A stretch of 64,000 bases of DNA, taken from the NCBI GenBank assembly GCA_016872515.1, contig VGZR01000001.1, positions 16,475 to 80,474 on the forward strand, written 5' to 3'. Within the stretch, counting starts at the first letter, position 1. Each line of letters starts with the position of its first letter. The DNA comes from SAR202 cluster bacterium. GTDB taxonomy: Bacteria > Chloroflexota > Dehalococcoidia > Lucifugimonadales > VGZR01. Positions 45,352 to 54,533 of this stretch are shown piece after piece. The notes under the pieces were generated by a model that did not search any database, was not told the DNA's origin, and worked only from the letters and a program-made list of their open reading frames with translations. The position numbers were made by a program, and so were the translations under genes.

Positions 45352-45387
45352 GTATAGGGCGCACCAAATAGCTGGTGCGCCCTATAC
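45352..45387 (+). terminator. Rho-independent terminator (15-bp perfect stem plus T-tract)
   Basis: GTATAGGGCGCACCA-AATAGC-TGGTGCGCCCTATAC followed by TTTTGT. Confidence 0.9.
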
Positions 45388-45425
45388 TTTTGTGGGAAAC
45401 TTCCTCTGGTCTCGAGGAGGGCAAC

Positions 45426-46367
45426 CTGCTCCGGTTCCTACGCAAACTCAAGCCTGAGAAGACGTCACAGGCGGTCACCAAAACACGGGAGACGTGGTTC
45501 TCCCGTGTCAAGACGCTGTTCCGCAGCGCCAAATTGGACGACGACCTGTGGGACCAACTCGAGGAGCTGCTCATCTCGGCCGATGTGGGCGTCGCCACGA
45601 CCGAGAAGCTGTTGTCGCGGCTGAAGGCGCGAGCGCGGCAGCAGAACCTGGCGACGTCGGAGCAGGCGCTCGAGGCCCTGAAACAGGAGATGGGAAGTAT
45701 CCTGACGGCGGTGCCATCGCCAGGCCTGGAGAACGGTGCGACGCCCCCGCTCGTGGTGCTCGTGGTAGGGGTCAACGGCTCAGGAAAGACGACGAGTATC
45801 GCGAAGCTGGCCAATCTTTACAAGGAGGACGGCAAGCGGGTGGTGTTGGGCGCGGGGGACACGTTCCGGGCGGCGGCCATCGAACAGCTCCAGACCTGGG
45901 GCGGGCGTGTCGGCGTGGTCGTCATCGCACACCAGCAGGGCGCCGACCCCGGCGCCGTGGCCTTCGACACCCTCCAGGCAGCCAAAGCGAGGAGTGCCGA
46001 CGTAGTAATCATTGATACGGCTGGGCGGCTCCATACCAAAGTCAACCTGATGGAGGAGGTCAAGAAGGTGCAGCGCATCGTGTCGCGCCGTGAGGGGGGG
46101 ACGCAGCGGGTGCTGTTGACCCTAGACGCGACCACTGGCCAGAACGGCCTCCACCAGGCCCGCGCATTCGCCGAGGCCCTGAAATGTGATGGCGTGTTCC
46201 TCTCCAAGCTCGACGGCACGGCCAAGGGCGGCATCGTGCTGGCGGTCGCCGAGGAGCTGAAGCTGCCGGTGCTGTACATCGGCACGGGCGAGCAGCTTGA
46301 CGACATCGCGCCCTTCGACGCCCGCTCGTTCGTTGACGCCCTGTTCGGCGACGATGCCGGACGCTAG
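45426..46367 (+). CDS. ftsY: Signal recognition particle receptor FtsY
   Basis: LVVLVVGVNGSGKTTSIAKLANLYKEDGKRVVLGAGDTFRAAAIEQLQTWGGRVGVVVIAHQQGADPGAVAFDTLQAAKARSADVVIIDTAGRLHTKVNLMEEVKKV...LTLDATTGQNG...FLSKLDGTAKGGIVLAV. The ORF-track start (45375) lies inside the terminator stem; CTG at 45426 after GAGGAGG is my suggested start. Confidence 0.95.
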   Translation: MLRFLRKLKPEKTSQAVTKTRETWFSRVKTLFRSAKLDDDLWDQLEELLISADVGVATTEKLLSRLKARARQQNLATSEQALEALKQEMGSILTAVPSPGLENGATPPLVVLVVGVNGSGKTTSIAKLANLYKEDGKRVVLGAGDTFRAAAIEQLQTWGGRVGVVVIAHQQGADPGAVAFDTLQAAKARSADVVIIDTAGRLHTKVNLMEEVKKVQRIVSRREGGTQRVLLTLDATTGQNGLHQARAFAEALKCDGVFLSKLDGTAKGGIVLAVAEELKLPVLYIGTGEQLDDIAPFDARSFVDALFGDDAGR

Positions 46368-46380
46368 CGCTACCTGACCG

Positions 46381-48987
46381 ATGCTGGACGTCCTCTGGTG
46401 GCTCATCACGGCGGAGGCCATAGGCCTTGCCGCCTTCCCCATCGCATACCTGCTCCTTTCCCGGCTCAAGGACCGCGGCTACAGCGTGAGCAAGCCGCTG
46501 GGCATCCTGCTTGTGGGCTATGTCTCGTGGATCCTCAGCACCGCCCACATTCTACCCAGCGTGCGCCTCGGCGTCGTGGCCGTGCTGCTGGTGATGGGCG
46601 GCGGTTCCGCCTGGCTCTTCTGGCGGAACCGCAGCGAGATGCTGAAGTTCATCGCCCGCGAGAAGACCATCATCCTCGCGACGGAGGCCGTATTCATCCT
46701 GGCCCTCATCGGCTGGGCGAGCTACCGGGCGCTGGACCCTTATATCAACCACACCGAGCAACCGATGGACTTCGCGTTCCTGAACGCGTCGGTGCGGACG
46801 GTGTGGGCGCCGCCGGAAGACCCGTGGCTCAGTGGCCATGCCATCAGCTACTACTACTTCGGCTATTGGCTGATGGCAGGCGTCACGAAGCTGACGGGCG
46901 TCGCGCCGGCCATAGCGTATAACCTGTCGCTCGCCCTCGTGCCTGCCCTGGCCTCGGCGGCTGTGCTCGGCCTGGTGTATAACCTGGTCAGGGAGGAGAA
47001 GGGCGGCGTGCGTGTGGCCCTGGGGTGCGGGCTGCTGGCGGCGGTGCTGCTGGGCGTCGCGGCCAACCTCCATGGCATCCTCGAGTTCATGTGGGCCAAC
47101 GGCATCGGCACGCCCGGCTTCTGGACGTGGGTGGGCATAGACGGGATGAACAACCCGGCACAACTCACCCAGGAGTGGCGGCCGACGGAATTCTGGTGGT
47201 GGTGGCGCGCCACGCGGGTCATCAACACATTCGACGGCGGCCAGGGCCTCGACTACACCATCACGGAGTTTCCCTTCTTCAGCTTCATGCTGGGCGACCT
47301 GCACCCCCATGTTGTCTCCCTCGCATTCATCCCGCTGTTCATCGCGGTGTGCTTCAACTTCCTGCTGTCGCCGCTCCCGAGGTTGGCCGAACCCAGTCTG
47401 AGGACGTACCTGTCTATCCTCGCGCTTGGTTTCGTGTTAGGCGGCCTGGGGTTCGTGAACGCATGGGACTTGCCAATCTTCGCGGTCCTGTTCCTGGGCA
47501 TCGCGGGCCTCAAAACGTACTCGGCGCATGGGCGGGACCTGAGACGTGCCACCTTCGCCGTGGCGCCTATCGCCGTGGTGGTCATAGGGCTGTCGCTGCT
47601 GCTGTACTTGCCGTACCTCGCCACGTTCGAGAGCCAGTTCACCGGACTCTACCCGGTCAAGGTGACGACGAGGCCCTTCCACCTCATCATCGTTTGGGGC
47701 GTGGCCTTCGTAGTGGTGGCGCCCTTCGTTGTAAGCGCGTTTTGGGGAACGGCGGTGCGGAAAGGGTGGGGATGGATGGCACGGCTGGCCGCGCTGCTTG
47801 TCCTGGTCCCGTTTGTCGCCTGGGCCATCCTCTACTTGCTGGACGACGGGAACGCCGGAGACCTGGTGGGCAGGTTCTTCCACGTGCTGCCGCTGCTTCT
47901 GCTGGCGGGGCTGGCCGTGTACACCGTTCTGTGGCTCATGGAACGGCCAGGCAAGGCCAGGACTGCGGGCACGCTGCGGTTCGCGTACCGGAGGCACGGA
48001 GAGGATGTGGACTGGCCTGCCACTGTGGGAGGCCTCTCGGAGGCGGCCAGGAAGCTCGGCATCGGCGTGCTGTGGGTTCGGGACTCGGGGGGCGAAGGGT
48101 ACGTGGAGCTAGGGCTGCGTCCGCCCCGGGGCATGAGCACGCGAAAGGCGGCAGCCGCGCTGGCGGCGGCCGTGGAGCAAGGCCCGCTGAAGCCGGAGAT
48201 GCGAGAGGAGGCCGGCGAGGTGGCGGTGCCGAGCGGAAAGGTCTTCGCCCTTGTCCTGGCGGCGCTGGGACTGGCGCTCATCATGGTGCCGGAGTTGCTG
48301 TATGTAGGTGACTTCTTCAACACCCGCATGAATACGATGTTCAAGCTGTACTACCAGGCTTGGGTGCTCCTTGCTCTGGCTGGCGGCTTCACCCTATATT
48401 ACTGGCATTCACAGCGTGGTGGGGCCTCTGGGTGGAAGCGGACGCTGTCCAATCTGTGGGCGGTCGTGGCAGTGGCTGTGTTGGTGGCGGCGCTGTACTA
48501 CCCCTTCGCCGCCGCAGCCAGCAAGGCAGAGCTCAAGCGGTCAACGGCGACGCTCAACGGCCTGGCGCACGTGGCCGGCGAGAGCGGAGGCGAGGTTGAG
48601 GCTGTCCGCTACTTGCGGGAGAATGCCGGGGAAGATACGGTCATGTTGGAGGCGGTGGGTGGGCCGTACACGGCCTTTGGGCGGGTATCGTCGAGCACGG
48701 GTGTGCCGACGGTGCTCGGCTGGCCGGGCCACGAACTCCAGTGGCGCGGCGACGACAAGGCCTTCCAGGGCCGCGAGGCCGACGTCGCCACCGTCTATTC
48801 CACCACCGACGCCGAGGAGGCAAAGAACCTGCTGGATAAGTACGGCGTAGAGTATGTGTACGTCGGTCCGCGCGAGAAGGAGAAGTACGGGGTCCCAGGC
48901 ACGTTCAAGTTCGCTACATTCATGGAGCGGGTGGTGTCGAGCGGTGATGGTGTCGAACTCTACTACCGCGCCCGGGATACGCAGTAA
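46381..48987 (+). CDS. DUF2298 / Chlor_Arch_YYY multipass membrane protein (putative glycosyltransferase-like)
   Basis: 868 aa, many TM segments; SGHAISYYYFGYWLMAGVTKLTGVAPAIAYNLSLA...ITEFPFFSFMLGDLHPHVVSLAF...DFFNTRMNTMFKLYYQAW: features of the YYY domain family. Confidence 0.85.
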   Translation: MLDVLWWLITAEAIGLAAFPIAYLLLSRLKDRGYSVSKPLGILLVGYVSWILSTAHILPSVRLGVVAVLLVMGGGSAWLFWRNRSEMLKFIAREKTIILATEAVFILALIGWASYRALDPYINHTEQPMDFAFLNASVRTVWAPPEDPWLSGHAISYYYFGYWLMAGVTKLTGVAPAIAYNLSLALVPALASAAVLGLVYNLVREEKGGVRVALGCGLLAAVLLGVAANLHGILEFMWANGIGTPGFWTWVGIDGMNNPAQLTQEWRPTEFWWWWRATRVINTFDGGQGLDYTITEFPFFSFMLGDLHPHVVSLAFIPLFIAVCFNFLLSPLPRLAEPSLRTYLSILALGFVLGGLGFVNAWDLPIFAVLFLGIAGLKTYSAHGRDLRRATFAVAPIAVVVIGLSLLLYLPYLATFESQFTGLYPVKVTTRPFHLIIVWGVAFVVVAPFVVSAFWGTAVRKGWGWMARLAALLVLVPFVAWAILYLLDDGNAGDLVGRFFHVLPLLLLAGLAVYTVLWLMERPGKARTAGTLRFAYRRHGEDVDWPATVGGLSEAARKLGIGVLWVRDSGGEGYVELGLRPPRGMSTRKAAAALAAAVEQGPLKPEMREEAGEVAVPSGKVFALVLAALGLALIMVPELLYVGDFFNTRMNTMFKLYYQAWVLLALAGGFTLYYWHSQRGGASGWKRTLSNLWAVVAVAVLVAALYYPFAAAASKAELKRSTATLNGLAHVAGESGGEVEAVRYLRENAGEDTVMLEAVGGPYTAFGRVSSSTGVPTVLGWPGHELQWRGDDKAFQGREADVATVYSTTDAEEAKNLLDKYGVEYVYVGPREKEKYGVPGTFKFATFMERVVSSGDGVELYYRARDTQ

Positions 48988-49023
48988 GCTAACCCACCGC
49001 CTCGGCGAACGTTTGGTTTAGGG

Positions 49024-51255
49024 ATGACAACAGAGACAGCTAACGGGATAGGTGAGCAGCCTCCCCAGCCCAAGGGCGGATGGGACCGCTTCGTCGCCTC
49101 GTCCTTCGCGGCGATGGGCCTTGCGAGAGTATCGTCGCGCGCCGTGGAGTTGGCGGCCTACGCCGCCATCGTCTTCATGGCCCTTGGGATGCGGCTCTGG
49201 GACCTCGGCCCCCGCGCCCTTCACCATGATGAGAGCCTGCACGCCTACTTCTCCTGGGAGTTCTATTCGGGCAAGGGCTTCGTACATAACCCGATGATGC
49301 ATGGGCCGTTCCAGTTCGAGGCCAACGCGGGCGTGTTCAGGCTTTTCGGCGACACCGACTTCACGGTGCGGCTGCTGTACGTATTCGCGGGCACGCTGCT
49401 GGTGCTGTTCCCGTACTTCTTGCGACACCGGCTGGGGCGTCTTGGTGCGCTGGCGGTGTCGGTCCTGCTGGCCTTCTCGCCGTCCCTGTTCTACTACAGC
49501 CGCTTCACCCGCGAAGACATCCTCATGGCGTTCTGGACGTTCAGCATCGTCATCTGCATGTGGCGCTACCTGGACGAGGGCAAGAACCGCTATCTGTACA
49601 TCGCCGCAGCCCTCCTCGCGTTCGCCTTCTCCACGAAGGAGTCGGTGTACCTCCTCGTCGCCACGCTCGGCGGGTATCTGACGCTGGTGCTGCTGCGCGA
49701 GGCGTGGGAGCGGGCGCGTGCGAAGGTCAGCGTCGAGGGCTTGTCGCCTGTGGCGGCGGTGTCGCGGGTAGCCTCGGCCATCTGGGCCGAGAGCGGCGGG
49801 CGGCTGCAGGTGTCAGGCCTGTCGCGTCCCGGTGTGTTCTTGCTCTTGCTGGTGACCCTGACGCTGCCGCAGTGGTCCGCGGCGCTCGGCCTGCTCCAGG
49901 GCACGCCGCTTTGGCCGTTCCCGAACCTGGTCTTGCTCCAACCGAACAGCGCGGGGGGCGATACGGGAGCGCCCTCCGGCGGCGGCATCACGATAGCTTT
50001 CCTCACCGTCATCCTATTGCTAGGGATTTCGGTCTATGCCGGCTTTCGCTGGAGGTGGGGAGTCTGGTGGCGCTGCGCACTGGTCTTCTACGCCGTCTGG
50101 GTCGTGCTGTACACCACTTTCTTCACGAACTGGTCGGGTATCGGCACCGGCATGTGGCAGGGCTTGGGGTACTGGATACAACAGCAAGGCGTAGCCCGGG
50201 GCGACCAGCCCTGGTACTACTACTTCCTCATCACGCCGCTATACGAGTTCCTGTCGCTCTTCCTCGCTCTCATGGGGGCGGTTTACTACCTGCGGAAGCG
50301 GGACAACTTTGGGATATTCCTGGTCATCTGGCTGGTGACTACCGTCATCCTGTACGCGGCCGCCAGCGAGAAGATGCCCTGGCTGCTGGTGCACATCGCG
50401 CTACCGTTGGCGGTGCTGGGGGGGAAGTTCCTCGGCGACGTGGTGAGCAGCCTACGGTGGAGCAAGGCCGCGATCGGCGACCGGCTGCTGGTGCTGGCCG
50501 GGGTGCCGCTGGCCCTTGTCTTGCTGTGGCGCCTGGTGTTTTACGGCGTAGGGGGAGTGCAGGAGTCTGAGGTCCTGCTGGGGGTCGTCGCGGCGGTGCT
50601 GCTTGCGCTGGGGGTGTTGGGAGCCTACCTGGCGCGGCGCATCGGGGTGAAGGGCTTCTTGGCGCTGGCCGTGGTGCCCATCGTGGTGGCGCTGTTCGTC
50701 ATCACCGTCCGCACGGGCTTCCGGGTCAGCTATCAGAACGGCGACATCCCGGTGGAGATGCTTATCTACACACAGAGCACCCCGGACATCCCGCGCCTCT
50801 CCGCAGCCATCAAGCAGGAGGCCGAGGTGGAGGGCAAGCCGCAAGCGCTGCCCGTCGCAATAGACAGCACGAGCGGCTTCCAGTGGCCTTGGGCATGGTA
50901 TCTTCGGAACAACAACAGTGCGGGCTACCCGTCGTACGGAGGCGATACCCCGAAAGAGGCACCACAGGACGCTGTGCTCCTCGTCCATCACAACAACAGC
51001 AGCAAGCTGGAGCCGATGCTCAAAGACGGTTACAAGGAGGGGATGCGGTTCAAGTTCCGCTGGTGGTTCCCTGAGGAGACGTACCGCAACCTGACGGTCC
51101 GGAAGTTCTTCAAGTCGTTCGGCGACCGTGAGGCGTGGCGCCGGACGATGGACTATTTCCTGTACCGCAAGATGCGGCCCGAGCCGGGGAGCGAGGACGG
51201 CATCCTCTACCTCTCAAAGGACTTCCAGACTGACTTCCGTCCCATGCCGCCATAG
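49024..51255 (+). CDS. TIGR03663/Agl23-like membrane protein (flippase-activity-associated family)
   Basis: MGLRLWDLGPRALHHDESLHAYFSWEFYSGKGFVHNPMMHGPFQFEANAGVFRLFGDTDFTVRLLYVFAGTLLVLFPYFLRHRLGRLGAL...: characteristic HHDESLHAYxSW...YxPMMHGPF region. Confidence 0.85.
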   Translation: MTTETANGIGEQPPQPKGGWDRFVASSFAAMGLARVSSRAVELAAYAAIVFMALGMRLWDLGPRALHHDESLHAYFSWEFYSGKGFVHNPMMHGPFQFEANAGVFRLFGDTDFTVRLLYVFAGTLLVLFPYFLRHRLGRLGALAVSVLLAFSPSLFYYSRFTREDILMAFWTFSIVICMWRYLDEGKNRYLYIAAALLAFAFSTKESVYLLVATLGGYLTLVLLREAWERARAKVSVEGLSPVAAVSRVASAIWAESGGRLQVSGLSRPGVFLLLLVTLTLPQWSAALGLLQGTPLWPFPNLVLLQPNSAGGDTGAPSGGGITIAFLTVILLLGISVYAGFRWRWGVWWRCALVFYAVWVVLYTTFFTNWSGIGTGMWQGLGYWIQQQGVARGDQPWYYYFLITPLYEFLSLFLALMGAVYYLRKRDNFGIFLVIWLVTTVILYAAASEKMPWLLVHIALPLAVLGGKFLGDVVSSLRWSKAAIGDRLLVLAGVPLALVLLWRLVFYGVGGVQESEVLLGVVAAVLLALGVLGAYLARRIGVKGFLALAVVPIVVALFVITVRTGFRVSYQNGDIPVEMLIYTQSTPDIPRLSAAIKQEAEVEGKPQALPVAIDSTSGFQWPWAWYLRNNNSAGYPSYGGDTPKEAPQDAVLLVHHNNSSKLEPMLKDGYKEGMRFKFRWWFPEETYRNLTVRKFFKSFGDREAWRRTMDYFLYRKMRPEPGSEDGILYLSKDFQTDFRPMPP

Positions 51256-51268
51256 GGCGTAGTCCCCG

Positions 51269-52168
51269 TTACAGCAAACTCACCCCCGCGATCCCCGCCA
51301 CGATGAGGGCGATGCCGACGCCCTTCAGTGCCAGCGTCCGCTTATCGAGAGGCTCGTTCAGCAGGTTCCAACGGCGGGTGCTCAGCGCGATGCTCAAAAC
51401 GAAGACCCAGACGGGCACAGTTGCCATGACCGTGGAAACCAGCGCCACCGGCCCGATGGACAGGGCGCGGACCATGAGGAAGACAGAGAAGGGGAACAGA
51501 AGGATCTCCGCTACGAGGATAAGCCCGAATCCCATGGGCTGTCGGGTAGAGGCAACCATCCCGCGTATTGCCTGCGGACGGAGGTTGATCGAGAGAGCGA
51601 TGAACATGCCGAAGCGCATGAGCCAGAAGGCGGTCAGGACAGGCACCTCGTTGAGGCCGTACTTCGAAAGAAGCTGACCTGCGGCTTGGAACATGGCGGC
51701 GACGAGTAGGATAGCGAACGTGCGGTCGAGGCGCACCCCGCCACCCGTGCCGGTCTGGAGCGAGACTGAGATGGTGCCGGCCACAGCGACCAGAACGAAG
51801 GTCCACTGCCATCCATTGAGGTGTTCGTCCAGCAGCAGCACTGCGAATACGGCGATGAAGACCGGTGAGACGTTCAGCACCGGCCAGACCCGGGAGGCAT
51901 CGGTCTTGCTCAAGGCGCGATACATCAGGTTCCCTGATGAGCCCATGCAGGCGCCCGCAAGAAGCAAGAGAACCACCCGATGCCATTCGGTGCCTGCTGG
52001 CACGGGATAGAGGAAGACCATGACGGACGCGTGGGGGAGCATGGTCACGGCCAGCCAGCCGAGGAAGACCTGATGGCTGCGCAGGTAGCGGCTGATGAGC
52101 AGCTTTTCGATGATACTGCCGCCGCCGATGAGGACCGTGGCGATGAGCGCGAGTGCGCTCCAGGACAT
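51269..52168 (-). CDS. EamA/DMT-family transporter
   Basis: About ten TM segments in two EamA-like halves (AGACMGSSGNLMYRALSKTDASRVWPVLNVSPVFIAVFAVLLLDEHLNGWQW...). Confidence 0.85.
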   Translation of the reverse strand: MSWSALALIATVLIGGGSIIEKLLISRYLRSHQVFLGWLAVTMLPHASVMVFLYPVPAGTEWHRVVLLLLAGACMGSSGNLMYRALSKTDASRVWPVLNVSPVFIAVFAVLLLDEHLNGWQWTFVLVAVAGTISVSLQTGTGGGVRLDRTFAILLVAAMFQAAGQLLSKYGLNEVPVLTAFWLMRFGMFIALSINLRPQAIRGMVASTRQPMGFGLILVAEILLFPFSVFLMVRALSIGPVALVSTVMATVPVWVFVLSIALSTRRWNLLNEPLDKRTLALKGVGIALIVAGIAGVSLL

Positions 52169-52171
52169 AGG

Positions 52172-53293
52172 TTACTTCCGGAACTCGTGCAGGCGGCGCA
52201 TCCGCTCGCTCACGCGCTCCAGAGTCTCCAGCTTCTTGGGGAAGGCGAAGCGGACGTAGGGCTTGGCCAGTTCGGGGTCGTGGTAGAAGGCTCGGCCCGG
52301 CACAGGCGTGACGCCGACCTCCTCGGACAGGAAGTGGGAGAAGGCGAGGTCGTCGTCGTAGCCGCAGGCGGGGTAGCGGCACATGACGTAGTAGGCGCCC
52401 TTGGGCGTGGCGTACTCGAAGCCCGCGTCGTCCAAAATGGAGACCATGGCATCGCGCCGGGCCTGGTAGCCGCGGGCCAACTCGCCGTAGTAGGACAGCG
52501 GCATGTAGATCGCCTTGGCGACGGCCTCCTGGAGCGGTGCCGCGGCGCCGATGGAGAGGAAGTCGTGGACGCGGCGGATGGCCGTGGCGATGGAGTCATC
52601 GAGGGCGATGGCCCAGCCGACGCGCCAACCGGTGACGCTGTAGGTCTTGGATGCGCTGTTGGTGGTTACCGTCCGCCTGGCCATGCCGGGCAAGGCGGCC
52701 ATGGTGACGTGTTTCTCGCCGTCGAAGATGATGTGCTCGTAGGGCTCGTCGGTGAGGGCCAGGACGTCGTGCTCGATGCACAGATTCGCGATAGCCTTCA
52801 TCTCCTCCAGGGAGAAGACCTTGCCGGTAGGGTTGTGGGGTGTGTTGACCACGATGGCCTTGGTCTTCTTGGAGAAGGCGCGGCGCAGCTCGTCAAAGTC
52901 GAACCGCATCTCGCCGCCGTGCTGGCGCAGAGGGACAAATACGGGCGTGCCTCCGGCGAGGAGGGCGTCGGGGCCGTAGTTCTCGTAGAACGGCTCGAAG
53001 ACGATGACCTCGTCGCCAGGGTCAACGACGGCGAGCATGGCGGCCATCATCGCCTCGGTGCCGCCGCAGACGACGGTGACGTGGCGCTCGGGGTCCACCT
53101 CGACGCCGTTGAACCACGCGAACTTGCCCGCGATGGCCTTGCGGATACTGGGCGAGCCCCACGTGATGGCGTACTGGTGGAACCCCTCGTCCAGTGCCTG
53201 CTTGGCCGACTGCACGATCTCCTTCGGCGGGTCGAAGTCGGGGAACCCTTGGGCCAGGTTCACCGCGTTGTAGCGGTTGTTGACCCGCGTCAT
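52172..53293 (-). CDS. Class I/II PLP-dependent aminotransferase
   Basis: NAVNLAQGFPDFDPPKEIVQSAKQAL...VTVVCGGTEAMMAAMLAVVDPGDEVIVFEPFYENY...NTPHNPTGKVFSLEEM...DEPYEHIIFDG...TTNSASKTYSVTGWRVGWAI. An earlier non-ATG start is possible. Confidence 0.93.
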   Translation of the reverse strand: MTRVNNRYNAVNLAQGFPDFDPPKEIVQSAKQALDEGFHQYAITWGSPSIRKAIAGKFAWFNGVEVDPERHVTVVCGGTEAMMAAMLAVVDPGDEVIVFEPFYENYGPDALLAGGTPVFVPLRQHGGEMRFDFDELRRAFSKKTKAIVVNTPHNPTGKVFSLEEMKAIANLCIEHDVLALTDEPYEHIIFDGEKHVTMAALPGMARRTVTTNSASKTYSVTGWRVGWAIALDDSIATAIRRVHDFLSIGAAAPLQEAVAKAIYMPLSYYGELARGYQARRDAMVSILDDAGFEYATPKGAYYVMCRYPACGYDDDLAFSHFLSEEVGVTPVPGRAFYHDPELAKPYVRFAFPKKLETLERVSERMRRLHEFRK

Positions 53294-53425
53294 CTCGCGG
53301 ATGAGCGACTCGGTGAAGTTGCCGACGCGGGTCGAGGTGGGACGCTTAGCCAGAGGTTGCTCCTAACCGAAAACGCCTGCCGGAAAGGTTACCACGGCTG
53401 AGACGCGGCCTCAAAGGGAACCAGG

Positions 53426-53995
53426 CTAGGCAAGGGCCAAGGCGAGGTCTTCGACGAGGTCGTTGGGGTGCTCCAGGCCGATGGAGAGGCTGAGCAGGTC
53501 GTCGGGCGTGGTGGTCTCCGGCCCCTCGATGGAGGCGCGGTGCTCGATCAGGCTCTCGGTGCCGCCGAGACTGGTGGCGCGGGTGAAGACGCGCGTCTTG
53601 GCCGCGACGGACATGGCGGCCTTGCGGCCCCCGTGCGTTTGGAAGGAGACCATCCCTCCGAACAACTCCATCTGCCGCAAGGCCAGGCTGTGCCCAGGGT
53701 GGCTGGCCAGCCCAGGGTAGTGGACGGCGGTGACCTTGGGGTGGCCGACGAGGAGCTGGGCGACCTGGAGGGCGTTCTTGGAGTGGGCGCGCATCCTGAG
53801 CGGAAGGGTGCGGATGCCGCGCATGACGAGCCAGCAGTCGAAGGGTGAGGGAACGGCGCCGCCGTTGACTTGCACCCTACGGACGCGCTCGCAGAAGCCG
53901 TCCACCTTCTGGAACACCACGGCGCCGCCCATGACGGCGCCATGGCCGCCGAGGTACTTGGTGGTGGCGTGGACGGCGATGGTCTCGATGTGCAT
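53426..53995 (-). pseudogene. Truncated Cys/Met-metabolism PLP enzyme (cystathionine gamma-synthase/lyase-like), C-terminal half only
   Basis: IETIAVHATTKYLGGHGAVMGGAVV...ALQVAQLLVGHPKVTAVHYPGLASHPGHSLALRQMELFGGMVSFQ...RATSLGGTESLIEHRAS...LSLSIGLEHPNDLVEDLALAL. N-terminal ~190-200 residues not found upstream. Confidence 0.8.
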
Positions 53996-54083
53996 AGGCG
54001 GCCTCCGGGCGGGAAGAGCTTCCGTCGGTCCAGTAAGGATATATCATTGGTGCGCTGGCAAATTCTTACAGGGGAGGCGAACG

Positions 54084-54518
54084 ATGAGCGAGTCGAAAAG
54101 ACTCCTTCTGGCCCTTCAGAGTGCTATGAATCAGACTCTGGGAAAACTGGACGGCCTCCAAGAGTCGCAGTTGGACCAGGTATGTTCCCACGGGTGCGCT
54201 ATGGGAAACGGCGTCCGCGGCTTGCTGGTGCACAATATCGAGCACGAGCGTGCCCACGCGGGCCAAGTGGCCAGCATCCGTTTCGATCTGAAGGCGATGC
54301 AGAACCAGAGCGTCCACCGGCTGATGGCGGAATGGATGCGCGAACGGGCGGCCTTGGCCTCCCTGCTCGTCGGCCTCCCCGTCGAAGCGCTGGACGCCAA
54401 GGCCAGAGACGGGGAGTGGAGCATCAGAGAGACCATCCAACACGTTTTATTTTGGGAGAAGGACTCGGTGGACCATCTGGCAAACGAGTTGAAACTGAAT
54501 GACGGACCGCGTAGGTAA
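54084..54518 (+). CDS. DinB-superfamily protein
   Basis: MSESKRLLLALQSAMNQTLGKLDGLQESQLDQ...LVHNIEHERAHAGQVASIRF...WSIRETIQHVLFWEKDSVDHLA; ATG at 54084 after GGGGAGG. Confidence 0.75.
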   Translation: MSESKRLLLALQSAMNQTLGKLDGLQESQLDQVCSHGCAMGNGVRGLLVHNIEHERAHAGQVASIRFDLKAMQNQSVHRLMAEWMRERAALASLLVGLPVEALDAKARDGEWSIRETIQHVLFWEKDSVDHLANELKLNDGPRR

Positions 54519-54533
54519 GCGACTCAAAGAGGC

